Shown here: positions 1 to 12,228 of the stretch, in pieces
Layout: each line of letters begins with the position of its first letter
Numbering within the stretch: position 1 is the first letter of the stretch
Source: Eunapius fragilis
Lineage: Eukaryota; Porifera; Demospongiae; Spongillida; Spongillidae
Assembly: GCA_963681505.1 (NCBI GenBank)
Contig: OY811974.1
Span: 13,669,405-13,733,404 of the forward strand
Reading direction: 5' to 3'
Length of the DNA stretch: 64,000 bases
The notes under the pieces: model-generated
Told to the model about the DNA's origin: nothing
Databases searched by the model: none
What the model saw: only the letters and a program-made list of their open reading frames with translations
Program-made: the position numbers and the translations under genes

Positions 1-270
1 GACTACCATAGCATCGGGGTGTTGATGAGACATGCAATATGAGCAAACCACTGCACACATGTAAGATAGCAGTAACCACTCCTCTATCTGTTTTAAATGC
101 CACCCCGAGCATACCTGCTTCGGTATGGTTTAACCGAGCGATTCAAAAGTAGGTTCCACCCATACATTCCTATGGGAAGCCACCCATACATCTCTATGGG
201 AAATATTGACTATCTTAGCATCGAGGTGTTGATGAGACATGCAATATGAGCAAACCACTGCACACATGGA

Positions 271-296
271 AGATAGCAGTAACCACTCCTCTATCT
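271..296. repeat. AGATAG / CTATCT inverted repeat in the monomer centre
   Basis: AGATAG (271-276) and CTATCT (291-296) are exact reverse complements separated by 14 bases. The pair recurs in most monomers. A further CTATCT lies in the start block GACTATCTTAGC, so the same AGATAG arm has two possible partners. Scattered monomers lose one arm, for example where AGATAG reads AGAAAG near 4770 and 6165. Confidence 0.65.
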
Positions 297-329
297 CTTT
301 TTAATGCCAACCCGAGCATATCTGCTTTT

Positions 330-384
330 GTATGGGTTTACCAAGCGATTCAAAAGTAGGTTCCCACCCATACATTTCTATGGG
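330..384. repeat. Nested inverted repeats in the right third of the monomer
   Basis: GTATGGGT at 330-337 is the exact reverse complement of ACCCATAC at 366-373, and ACC at 340-342 faces GGT at 359-361 inside it. The right arm doubles as the left arm of the next dyad, CCCATA at 367-372 facing TATGGG at 379-384. The monomer thus carries alternating TATGGG and CCCATA motifs that can pair in more than one way. The pattern is repeated across the window. Function is unknown. Confidence 0.8.
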
Positions 385-392
385 AAATTTTT

Positions 393-600
393 CACTATCT
401 TAGCATCGAGGTGTTGATGAGACATGCAATATGAGCAAACCACTGCACACAAGTAAGATAGCAGTAACCACTCCTCTATCTGTTTCAAATGCCACCCCGA
501 GCATACCTGCTTCGGTATGGGTTAACCAAGCGATTCAAAAGTAGGTTCCCACCCATACATTCCTATGGGAAATCACCCATACGTCTCTATGGGAAATATT
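393..600. repeat. Representative long (L) monomer, 208 bp
   Basis: Same order of blocks as the short monomer, but the subrepeat with the CCCATA-N6-TATGGG dyad is present twice in tandem, starting at 552 and 576. The duplicated period is 24 bp. The L tail GGGAAATATTGAC is one base shorter than the S tail GGGAAATTTTTGAC, so the net difference is 23 bp. In the first 21 kb, L monomers usually carry CTTCGGTATGGGTTAACC, whereas S monomers carry TATGGGTTTACC. The two classes are thus distinct lineages and not just indel states. Confidence 0.92.
552..593. repeat. Tandem 24-bp subrepeat with two dyads (L monomers)
   Basis: Two copies of CCCATA-N6-TATGGG lie 24 bp apart (552-569 and 576-593 here). The six-base arms are exact reverse complements. 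The spacers differ slightly: CATTCC in the first copy and CGTCTC here in the second, which is CATCTC in most other L monomers. S monomers hold one such dyad with spacer CATTTC. The structure recurs in essentially every monomer. It could form a small hairpin or bind a dimeric protein; either role is inference. Confidence 0.85.
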
Positions 601-2750
601 GACTATCTTAGCATCGAGGTGTTGATGAGACATGCAATATGAGCAAACCACTGCACACACAGAAGATAGCAGTAACCACTCCTCCATCTCTTTTCAATGC
701 CACCCCGAGCATATCTGCTTTAGTATGGATTTACCAAGCGATTCAAAAGTAGGTTCCCACCCATACATTTCTATGGGAAATTTTTGACTATCTTAGCATC
801 GGGGTGTTGATGAGACATGCAATATGAGCAAACCACTGCACACATGTAAGATAGCAGTAACCACTCCTCTATCTGTTTTAAATGCCACCCCGAGCATACC
901 TGCTTCGGTATGGGTTAACCAAGCGATGCAAAAGTAGGTTCCCACCCATACATTCCTATGGGAAACCACCCATACATCTCAATGGGAAATATTGACTATC
1001 TTAGCATCGAGGTGTTGATGAGACATGCTATATGAGCAAACCACTGCACACATGGAAGATAGCAGTAACCACTCCTCTATCTCTTTTTAATGCCACCCCG
1101 AGCATATCTGCTTTTGTATGGGTTTACCAAGCGATTCAAAAGTAGGTTCCCACCCATACATTTCTATGGGAAATTTTTGACTATCTTAGCATCGAGGTGT
1201 TGATGAGAGATGCAATATGAGCAAACCACTGCACACATGGAAGATAGCAGTAACCACTCCTCTATCTGTTTTAAATGCCACCCCGAGCATACCTGCTTCG
1301 GTATGGGTTAACCAAGCGATTCAAAAGTAGGTTCCCACCCATACATTCCTATGGGAAACCACCCATACATCTCGATGGGAAATATTGACTATCTTAGCAT
1401 CGAGGTGTTGATGAGACATGCAATATGAGCAATCCACTGCACACACAGAAGATAGCAGTAACCACTCCTCCATCTCTTTTCAATGCCACCCCGAGCATAT
1501 CTGCTTTAGTATGGGTTTACCAAGCGATTCAAAAGTAGGTTCCCACCCATACATTTCTATGGGAAATTTTTGACTATCTTAGCATCGGGGTGTTGATGAG
1601 ACATGCAATATGAACAAACCACTGCACACATGTAAGATAGCAGTAACAACTCCTCTATCTGTTTTAAATGCCACCCCGAGCATACCTGCTTCGGTATGGG
1701 TTAACCAAGCGATTCAAAAGTAGGTTCCCACCCATACATTCCTATGGGAAACCACCCATACATCTCTATGGGAAATATTGACTATCTTAGCATCGAGGTG
1801 TTGATGAGACATGCAATATGAGCAAACCACTGCACACATGGAAGATAGCAGTAACCACTCCTCTATCTCTTTTTAATGCCAATCCGAGCATATCTGCTTT
1901 TGTATGGGTTTACCAAGCGATTCAAAAGTAGGTTCCCACCCATACATTTCTATGGGAAATTTTTGACTATCTTAGCATCGAGGTGTTGATGAGACATGCA
2001 ATATGAGCAAACCACTGCACACATGTAAGATAGCAGTAACCACTCCTCTATCTGTTTTAAATGCCACCCCGAGCATACCTGCTTCGGTATGGGTTAACCA
2101 AGCGATTCAAAAGTAGGTTCCCACCCATACATTCCTATGGGAAATCACCCATACATCTCTATGGGAAATATTGACTATCTTAGCATCGAGGTGTTGATGA
2201 GACATGCAATATGAGCAAACCACTGCACACACAGAAGATAGCAGTAACCACTCCTCCATCTCTTTTCAATGCCACCCCGAGCATATCTGCTTTAGTATGG
2301 GTTTACCAAGCGATTCAAAAGTAGGTTCCCACCCATACATTTCTATGGGAAATTTTTGACTATCTTAGCATCGGGGTGTTGATGAGACATGCAATATGAG
2401 CAAACCACTGCACACATGTAAGATAGCAGTAACCACTCCTCTATCTGTTTTTAATGCCACCCCGAGCATACCTGCTTCGGTATGGGTTAACCAAGCGATT
2501 CAAAAGTAGGTTCCCACCCATACATTCCTATGGGAAACCGCACATACATCTCTATGGGAAATATTGACTATCTTAGCATCGAGATGTTGATGAGACATGC
2601 AATATGAGCAAACCACTGCACACATGGAAGATAGCAGTAACCACTCCTCCATCTCTTTTCAATGCCACCCCGAGCATATCTGCTTTAGTATGGATTTACC
2701 AAGCGATTCAAAAGTAGGTTCCCACCCATACATTTCTATGGGAAATTTTT

Positions 2751-4923
2751 GACTATCTTAGCATCGGGGTGTTGATTAGACATGCAATATGAGCAAACCA
2801 CTGCACACATGTAAGATAGCGGTACCCACTCATCTATCTGTTTTAAATGCCACCCCGAGCATACCTGCTTCGGTATGGGTTAACCAAGCGATGCAAAAGT
2901 AGGTTCCCACCCATACATTCCTATGGGAAACCACCCATACATCTCTATGGGAAATATTGACTATCTTAGCATCGAGGTGTTGATGAGACATGCTATATGA
3001 GCAAACCACTGCACACATGGAAGATAGCAGTAACCACTCCTCTATCTCTTTTTAATGCCACCCCGAGCATATCTGCTTTTGTATGGGTTTACCAAGCGAT
3101 TCAAAAGTAGGTTCCCACCCATACATTTCTATGGGAAATTTTTGACTATCTTAGCATCGAGGTGTTGATGAGAGATGCAATATGAGCAAACCACTGCACA
3201 CATGGAAGATAGCAGTAACCACTCCTCTATCTGTTTTAAATGCCACCCCGAGCATACCTGCTTCGGTATGGGTTAACCAAGCGATTCAAAAGTAGGTTCC
3301 CACCCATACATTCCTATGGGAAACCACCCATACATCTCGATGGGAAATATTGACTATCTTAGCATCGAGGTGTTGATGAGACATGCAATATGAGCAAACC
3401 ACTGCACACACAGAAGATAGCAGTAACCACTCCTCCATCTCTTTTCAATGCCACCCCGAGCATATCTGCTTTAGTATGGGTTTACCAAGCGATTCAAATG
3501 TAGGTTCCCACCCATACATTTCTATGGGAAATTTTTGACTATCTTAGCATCGGGGTGTTGATGAGACATGCAATATGAACAAACCACTGCACACATGTAA
3601 GATAGCAGTAACCACTCCTCTATCTGTTTTAAATGCCACCCCGAGCATATCTGCTTCGGTATGGGTTAACCAAGCGATTCAAAAGTAGGTTCCCACCCAT
3701 ACATTCCTATGGGAAACCACCCATACATCTCTATGGGAAATATTGACTATCTTAGCATCGAGGTGTTGATGAGACATGCAATATGAGCAAACCACTGCAC
3801 ACATGGAAGATAGCAGTAACCACTCCTCTATCTCTTTTTAATGCCAACCCGAGCATATCTGCTTTTGTATGGGTTTACCAAGCGATTCAAAAGTAGGTTC
3901 CCACCCATACATTTCTATGGGAAATTATTGACTATCTTAGCATCGAGGTGTTGATGAGACATGCAATATGAGCAAACCACTGCACACATGTAAGATAGCA
4001 GTAACCACTCCTCTATCTGTTTTAAATGCCACCCCGAGCATACCTGCTTCGGTATTGGTTAACCAAGCGATGCAAAAGTAGGTTCCCACCCATACATTCC
4101 TATGGGAAACCACCCATACATCTCTATGGGAAATAATGACTATCTTAGCATCGAGGTGTTGATGAGACATGCAATATGAGCAAACCACTGCACACACAGA
4201 AGATAGCAGTAACCACTCCTCCATCTCTTTTCAATGCCACCCCGAGCATATCTGCTTTAGTATGGGTTTACCAAGCGATTCAAAAGTAGGTTCCCACCCA
4301 TACATTTCTATGGGAAATTTTTGACTATCTTAGCATCGGGGTGTTGATGAGACATGCAATATGAGCAAACCACTGCACACATGTAAGATAGCAGTAACCA
4401 CTCCTCTATCTGTTTTTAATGCCACCCCGAGCATACCTGCTTCGGTATGGGTTAACCAAGCGATTCAAAAGTAGGTTCCCACCAATACATTCCTATGGGA
4501 AACCACCCATACATCTCTATGGGAAATATTGACTATCTTAGCATCGAGGTGTTGATGAGACATGCAATATGAGCAAACCACTGCACACATGGAAGATAGC
4601 AGTAACCACTCCTCTATCTCTTTTTAATGCCACCCCGAGCATATCTGCTTTGGTATGGGTTTTCCAAGCGATTCAAAAGTAGGTTCCCACCCATACATTT
4701 CTATGGGAAATTTTTGACTATCTTAGCATCGAGGTGTTGATGAGACATGCAATATGAGCAAACCACTGCACACATGTGAGAAAGCAGTAACCACTCCTCT
4801 ATCTGTTTTAAATGCCACCCCGAGCATACCTGCTTCGGTATGGGTTAACCAAGCGATGCAAAAGTAGGTTCCCACCCATACATTCCTATGGGAAACCACC
4901 CATACATCTCTATGGGAAATATT
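2751..4923. repeat. About 2.17-kb block, copy 1 of 3
   Basis: Eleven monomers, 2173 bp. The block recurs at offset 4346 (7097) and again 2959 further on (10056), with the same monomer order and shared marks. These marks are CACTCATC in the first L, GACATGCTATATG in the next S, GAGAGATGC in the following L, and TATGGGTTTTCC near the right end. With copy 2 only, similarity also runs further left, to about 2173. Confidence 0.75.
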
Positions 4924-5709
4924 GACTATCTTAGCATCGAGGTGTTGATGAGACATGCAATATGAGCAAAGTACTGCACACATGTAAGATAGCAGCAACC
5001 ACTCCTCTATCTGTTTAAAATGCCACCCCGAGCATACCTGCTTCGGTATGGGTTAACCAAGCGATTCAAAAGTAGGTTCCCACCCATACATTCCTATGGG
5101 AAACCACCCATACATCTCTATGGGAAATATTGACTATCTTAGCATCGAGGTGTTGATGAGACATGCTATATGAGCAAACCACTGCACACACAGAAGATAG
5201 CAGTAACCACTCCTCCATCTCTTTTCAATGCCACCCCGAGCATATCTGCTTTAGTATGGGTTTACCAAGCGATTCAAAAGTAGGTTCCCACCCATACATT
5301 TCTATGGGAAATTTTTGACTATCTTAGCATCGGGGTGTTGATGAGACATGCAATATGAGCAAACCACTGCACACATGTAAGATAGCAGTAACCACTCCTC
5401 TATCTGTTTTTAATGCCACCCCGAGCATACCTGCTTCGGTATGGGTTAACCAAGCGATTCAAAAGTAGGTTCCCACCCATACATTCCTATGGGAAACCAC
5501 ACATACATCTCTATGGGAAATATTGACTATCTTAGCATCGAGGTGTTGATGAGACATGCAATATGAGCAAACCACTGCACACATGGAAGATAGCAGTAAC
5601 CACTCCTCCATCTCTTTTCAATGCCACCCCGAGCATATCTGCTTTAGTATGGATTTACCAAGCGATTCAAAAGTAGGTTCCCACCCATACATTTCTATGG
5701 GAAATTTTT
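4323..5709. repeat. 1387-bp seven-monomer unit, copy A
   Basis: Order L-S-L-L-S-L-S (4 x 208 + 3 x 185 = 1387). It is repeated directly next door at 5710-7096. Shared rare marks are CACCAATACATTCC, TATGGGTTTTCC, CATGTGAGAAAGC, AGCAGCAACC and GTTTAAAATGCC. Confidence 0.85.
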
Positions 5710-7096
5710 GACTATCTTAGCATCGGGGTGTTGATGAGACATGCAATATGAGCAAACCACTGCACACATGTAAGATAGCAGTAACCACTCCTCTATCTGT
5801 TTTTAATGCCACCCCGAGCATACCTGCTTCGGTATGGGTTAACCAAGCGATTCAAAAGTAGGTTCCCACCAATACATTCCTATGGGAAACCACCCATACA
5901 TCTCTATGGGAAATATTGACTATCTTAGCATCGAGGTGTTGATGAGACATGCAATATGAGCAAACCACTGCACACATGGAAGATAGCAGTAACCACTCCT
6001 CTATCTCTTTTTAATGCCACCCCGAGCATATCTGCTTTGGTATGGGTTTTCCAAGCGATTCAAAAGTAGGTTCCCACCCATACATTTCTATGGGAAATTT
6101 TTGACTATCTTAGCATCGAGGTGTTGATGAGACATGCAATATGAGCAAACCACTGCACACATGTGAGAAAGCAGTAACCACTCCTCTATCTGTTTTAAAT
6201 GCCACCCCGAGAATACCTGCTTCGGTATGGGTTAACCAAGCGATGCAAAAGTAGGTTCCCACCCATACATTCCTATGGGAAACCACCCATACATCTCTAT
6301 GGGAAATATTGACTATCTTAGCTTCGAGGTGTTGATGAGACATGCAATATGAGCAAACCACTGCACACATGTAAGATAGCAGCAACCACTCCTCTATCTG
6401 TTTAAAATGCCACCCCGAGCATACCTGCTTCGGTATGGGTTAACCAAGCGATTCAAAAGTAGGTTCCCACCCATACATTCCAATGGGAAACCACCCATAC
6501 ATCTCTATGGGAAATATTGACTATCTTAGCATCGAGGTGTTGATGAGACATGCTATATGAGCAAACCACTGCACACACAGAAGATAGCAGTAACCACTCC
6601 TCCATCTCTTTTCAATGCCACCCCGAGCATATCTGCTTTAGTATGGGTTTACCAAGCGATTCAAAAGTAGGTTCCCACCCATACATTTCTATGGGAAATT
6701 TTTGACTATCTTAGCATCGGGGTGTTGATGAGACATGCAATATGAGCAAACCACTGCACACATGTAAGATAGCAGTAACCACTCCTCTATCTTTTTTTAA
6801 TGCCACCCCGAGCATACCTGCTTCGGTATGGGTTAACCAAGCGATTCAAAAGTAGGTTCCCACCCATACATTCCTATGGGAAACCACACATACATCTCTA
6901 TGGGAAATATTGACTATCTTAGCATCGAGGTGTTGATGAGACATGCAATATGAGCAAACCACTGCACACATGGAAGATAGCAGTAACCACTCCTCCATCT
7001 CTTTTCAATGCCACCCCGAGCATATCTGCTTTAGTATGGATTTACCAAGCGATTCAAAAGTAGGTTCCCACCCATACATTTCTATGGGAAATTTTT
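5710..7096. repeat. 1387-bp seven-monomer unit, copy B
   Basis: Tandem partner of the preceding block with the same L/S order and the same rare marks. A few private changes are visible, such as CCGAGAATACC near 6208 and TAGCTTCGAGG near 6319. The low divergence suggests a recent duplication. Confidence 0.85.
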
Positions 7097-9269
7097 GACT
7101 ATCTTAGCATCGGGGTGTTGATGAGACATGCAATATGAGCAAACCACTGCACACATGTAAGATAGCAGTAACCACTCATCTATCTGTTTTAAATGCCACC
7201 CCGAGCATACCTGCTTCGGTATGGGTTAACCAAGCGATGCAAAAGTAGGTTCCCACCCATACATTCCTATGGGAAACCACCCATACATCTCTATGGGAAA
7301 TTTTGACTATCTTAGCATCGAGGTGTTGATGAGACATGCTATATGAGCAAACCACTGCACACATGGAAGATAGCAGTAACCACTCCTCTATCTCTTTTTA
7401 ATGCCACCCCGAGCATATCTGCTTTTGTATGGGTTTACCAAGCGATTCAAAAGTAGGTTCCCACCCATACATTTCTATGGGAAATTTTTGACTATCTTAG
7501 CATCGAGGTGTTGATGAGAGATGCAATATGAGCAAACCACTGCACACATGGAAGATAGCAGTAACCACTCCTCTATCTGTTTTAAATGCCACCCCGAGCA
7601 TACCTGCTTCGGTATGGGTTAACCAAGCGATTCAAAAGTAGGTTCCCACCCATACATTCCTATGGGAAACCACCCATACATCTCGATGGGAAATATTGAC
7701 TATCTTAGCATCGAGGTGTTGATGAGACATGCAATATGAGCAAACCACTGCACACACAGAAGATAGCAGTAACCACTCCTCCATCTCTTTTCAATGCCAC
7801 CCCGAGCATGTCTGCTTTAGTATGGGTTTACCAAGCGATTCAAAAGTAGGTTCCCACCCATACATTTCTATGGGAAATTTTTGACTATCTTAGCATCGGG
7901 GTGTTGATGAGACATGGAATATGAACAAACCACTGCACACATGTAAGATAGCAGTAACCACTCCTCTATCTGTTTTAAATGCCACCCCGAGCATACCTGC
8001 TTCGGTATGGGTTAACCAAGCGATTCAAAAGTAGGTTCCCACCCATACATTCCTATGGGAAACCACCCATACATCTCTATGGGAAATATTGACTATCTTA
8101 GCATCGAGGTGTTGATGAGACATGCAATATGAGCAAACCACTGCACACATGGAAGATAGCAGTAACCCCTCCTCTATCTCTTTTTAATGCCAACCCGAGC
8201 ATATCTGCTTTTGTATGGGTTTACCAAGCGATTCAAAAGTAGGTTCCCACCCATACATTTCTATGGGATATTTTTGACTATCTTAGCATCGAGGTGTTGA
8301 TGAGACATGCAATATGAGCAAACCACTGCACACATGTAAGATAGCAGTAACCACTCCTCTATCTGTTTTAAATGCCACCCCGAGCATACCTGCTTCGGTA
8401 TGGGTTAACCAAGCGATGCAAAAGTAGGTTCCCACCCATACATTCCTATGGGAAACCACCCATACATCTCTATGGGAAATATTGACTATCTTAGCATCGA
8501 TGTGTTGATGAGACATGCAATATGAGCAAACCACTGCACACACAGAAGATAGCAGTAACCACTCCTCCATCTCTTTTCAATGCCACCCCGAGCATATCTG
8601 CTTTAGTATGGGTTTACCAAGCGATTCAAAAGTAGGTTCCCACCCATACATTTCTATGGGAAATTTTTGACTATCTTAGCATCGGGGTGTTGATGAGACA
8701 TGCAATATGAGCAAACCACTGCACACATGTAAGATAGCAGTAACCACTCCTCTATCTGTTTTTAATGCCACCCCGAGCATACCTGCTTCGGTATGGGTTT
8801 ACCAAGCGATTCAAAAATAGGTTCCCACCCATACATTCCTATGGGAAACCACCCATACATCTCTATGGGAAATATTGACTATCTTAGCATCGAGGTGTTG
8901 ATGAGACATGCATTATGAGCAAACCACTGCACACATGGAAGATAGCAGTAACCACTCCTCTATCTCTTTTTAATGCCACCCCGAGCATATCTGCTTTGGT
9001 ATGGGTTTTCCAAGCGATTCAAAAGTAGGTTCCCACCCATACATTTCTATGGGAAATTTTTGACTATCTTAGCATCGAGGTGTTGATGAGACATGCAATA
9101 TGAGCAAACCACTGCACACATGTGAGAAAGCAGTAACCACTCCTCTATCTGTTTTAAATGCCACCCCGAGCATACCTGCTTCGGTATGGGTTAACCAAGC
9201 GATGCAAAAGTAGGTTCCCACCCATACATTCCTATGGGAAACCACCCATACATCTCTCTGGGAAATATT
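7097..9269. repeat. About 2.17-kb block, copy 2 of 3
   Basis: Collinear with 2751-4923 at offset 4346 and with 10056-12228 at offset 2959. The two offsets differ by 1387, the length of the seven-monomer unit that sits twice between copy 1 and copy 2 but not between copies 2 and 3. That fits separate nested amplification events. Confidence 0.75.
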
Positions 9270-10055
9270 GACTATCTTAGCATCGAGGTGTTGATGAGAC
9301 ATGCAATATGAGCAAACCACTGCACACATGTAAGATAGCAGCAACCACTCCTCTATCTGTTTTAAATGCCACCCCGAGCATACCTGCTTCGGTATGGGTT
9401 AACGAAGCGATTCAAAAGTAGGTTCCCACCCATACATTCCAATGGGAAACCACCCATACATCTCTATGGGAAATATTGACTATCTTAGCATCGAGGTGTT
9501 GATGAGACATGCTATATGAGCAAACCACTGCACACATGGAAGATAGCAGTAACCACTCCTCTATCTCTTTTTAATGCCACCCCGAGCATATCTGCTTTTG
9601 TATGGGTTTACCAAGCGATTCAAAAGTAGGTTCCCACCCATACATTTCTATGGGAAATTTTTGACTATCTTAGCATCGAGGTGTTGATGAGAGATGCAAT
9701 ATGAGCAAACCACTGCACACATGGAAGATAGCAGTAACCACTCCTCTATCTGTTTTAAATGCCACTCCGAGCATTCCTGCTTCGGTATGGGTTAACCAAG
9801 CGATTCAAAAGTAGGTTCCCACCCATACATTCCTATGGGAAACCACCCATACATCTCGATGGGAAATATTGACTATCTTAGCATCGAGGTGTTGATGAGA
9901 CATGCAATATGAGCAAACCACTGCACACACAGAAGATAGCAGTAACCACTCCTCCGTCTCTTTTTAATGCCACCCCGAGCATATCTGCTTTAGTATGGGT
10001 TTACCAAGCGATTCAAAAGTAGGTTCCCACCCATACATTTCTATGGGAAATTTTT
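9270..10055. repeat. Four-monomer block, copy 1 (partner at 13801-14585)
   Basis: Order L-S-L-S. Shared marks are GGTTAACGAAGCG, CATTCCAATGGG, GACATGCTATATG, CACTCCGAGCATTCC and CTCCGTCTC. The partner lies 4530-4531 bp to the right and is one base shorter. Confidence 0.75.
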
Positions 10056-12228
10056 GACTATCTTAGCATCGGGGTGTTGATGAGACATGCAATATGAGCA
10101 AACCACTGCACACATGTAAGATAGCAGTAACCACTCATCTATCTGTTTTAAATGCCACCCCGAGCATACCTGCTTCGGTATGGGTTAACCAAGCGATGCA
10201 AAAGTAGGTTCCCACCCATACATTCCTATGGGAAACCACCCATACATCTCTATGGGAAATATTGACTATCTTAGCATCGAGGTGTTGATGAGACATGCTA
10301 TATGAGCAAACCACTGCACACATGGAAGATAGCAGTAACCACTCCTCTATCTCTTTTTAATGCCACCCCGAGCATATCTGCTTTTGTATGGGTTTACCAA
10401 GCGATTCAAAAGTAGGTTCCCACCCATACATTTCTATGGGAAATTTTTGACTATCTTAGCATCGAGGTGTTGATGAGAGATGCAATATGAGCAAACCACT
10501 GCACACATGGAAGATAGCAGTAACCACTCCTCTATCTGTTTTAAATGCCACCCCGAGCATACCTGCATCGGTATGGGTTAACCAAGCGATTCAAAAGTAG
10601 GTTCCCACCCATACATTCCTATGGGAAACCACCCATACATCTCGATGGGAAATATTGACTATCTTAGCATCGAGGTGTTGATGAGACATGCAATATGAGC
10701 AAACCACTGCACACACAGAAGATAGCAGTAACCACTCCTCCATCTCTTTTCAATGCCACCCCGAGCATGTCTGCTTTAGTATGGGTTTACCAAGCGATTC
10801 AAAAGTAGGTTCCCACCCATACATTTCTGTGGGAAATTTTTGACTATCTTAGCATCGGGGTGTTGATGAGACATGCAATATGAACAAACCACTGCACACA
10901 TGTAAGATAGCAGTAACCACTCCTCTATCTGTTTTAAATGCCACCCCGAGCATACCTGCTTCGGTATGGGTTAACCAAGCGATTCAAAAGTAGGTTCCCA
11001 CCCAAACATTCCTATGGGAAACCACCCATACATCTCTATGGGAAATATTGACTATCTTAGCATCGATGTGTTGATGAGACATGCAATATGAGCAAACCAC
11101 TGCACACATGGAAGATAGCAGTAACCACTCCTCTATCTCTTTTTAATGCCAACCCGAGCATATCTGCTTTTGTATGGGTTTACCAAGCGATTCAAAAGTA
11201 GGTTCCCACCCATACATTTCTATGGGAAATTTTTGACTATCTTAGCATCGAGGTGTTGATGAGACATGCAATATGAGCAAACCACTGCACACATGTAAGA
11301 TAGCAGTAACCACTCCTCTATCTGTTTTAAATGCCACCCCGAGCATACCTGCTTCGGTATGGGTTAACCAAGCGATGCAAAAGTAGGTTCCCACCCATAC
11401 ATTCCTATGGGAAACCACCCATACATCTCTATGGGAAATATTGACTATCTTAGCATCGAGGTGTTGATGAGACATGCAATATGAGCAAACCACTGCACAC
11501 ACAGAAGATAGCAGTAACCACTCCTCCATCTCTTTTCAATGCCACCCCGAGCATATCTGCTTTAGTATGGGTTTACCAAGCGATTCAAAAGTAGGTTCCC
11601 ACCCATACATTTCTATGGGAAATTTTTGACTATATTAGCATCGGGGTGTTGATGAGACATGCAATATGAGCAAACCACTGCACACATGTAAGATAGCAGT
11701 AACCACTCCTCTATCTGTTTTTAATGCCACCCCGAGCATACCTGCTTTGGTATGGGTTAACCAAGCGATTCAAAAATAGGTTCCGACCCATACATTCCTA
11801 TGGGAAACCACCCATACATCTCTATGGGAAATATTGACTATCTTAGCATCGAGGTGTTGATGAGACATGCAATATGAGCAAACCACTGCACACATGGAAG
11901 ATAGCAGTAACCACTCCTCTATCTCTTTTTAATGCCACCCCGAGCATATCTGCTTTGGTATGGGTTTTCCAAGCGATTCAAAAGTAGGTTCCCACCCATA
12001 CATTTCTATGGGAAATTTTTGACTATCTTAGCATCGAGGTGTTGATGAGACATGCAATATGAGCAAACCACTGCACACATGTGAGAAAGCAGTAACCACT
12101 CCTCTATCTGTTTTAAATGCCACCCCGAGCATACCTGCTTCGGTATGGGTTAACCAAGCGATGCAAAAGTAGGTTCCCACCCATACATTCCAATGGGAAA
12201 CCACCCATACATCTCTATGGGAAATATT
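10056..12228. repeat. About 2.17-kb block, copy 3 of 3
   Basis: Third copy, at offset 2959 from copy 2. Its right part, 10842-12228, is copied once more at 12414-13800 (offset 1572). It ends at the odd monomer 12229-12413. Confidence 0.72.

Larger units (their letters stand above)
208..392. repeat. Representative short (S) monomer, 185 bp
   Basis: This unit shows the short class. In order it holds the start block GACTATCTTAGCATCGAGG, the near-invariant ATGCAATATGAGC, a variable stretch (here CATGGAAGATAGCAG), a pyrimidine-rich stretch CTCCTCTATCTC, a centre with CCGAGCATATCTGC, TATGGGTTTACC, GGTTCCCACCCATAC, one CCCATA-N6-TATGGG dyad, and the tail GGGAAATTTTT. S monomers keep this T-rich tail through most of the window, which separates them from L monomers beyond the length difference. 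Confidence 0.93.
208..993. repeat. Basic four-monomer higher-order unit, 786 bp (S-L-S-L)
   Basis: In the first 4 kb the array reads as alternating S and L, and every second S differs. One S type has CATGGAAG and TTTTGTATGGG; the other has CACACAGAAG and TTTAGTATGGG. The L after the second type usually begins GCATCGGGGTG. The period of identity is therefore four monomers, 2 x 393 = 786 bp. Further cycles start near 994, 1780 and 2959, with point variation such as GAGAGATGC in the L monomers at 1179 and 3144. Confidence 0.75.

Noticed and set aside
208-373. tRNA-derived (SINE-like) origin, from an A box-like TAGCATCGAGGTG and a B box-like GGTTCCCACCC
   Set aside because: The match to both boxes is poor and the spacing of about 140 bp is too wide. 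No cloverleaf arms were seen.
552-593. Intrinsic bacterial-type terminator hairpins (dyad followed by T-rich tail in S monomers)
   Set aside because: The six-base arms with AT pairs are weak, the motif recurs hundreds of times without genes, and the array is eukaryotic in character.
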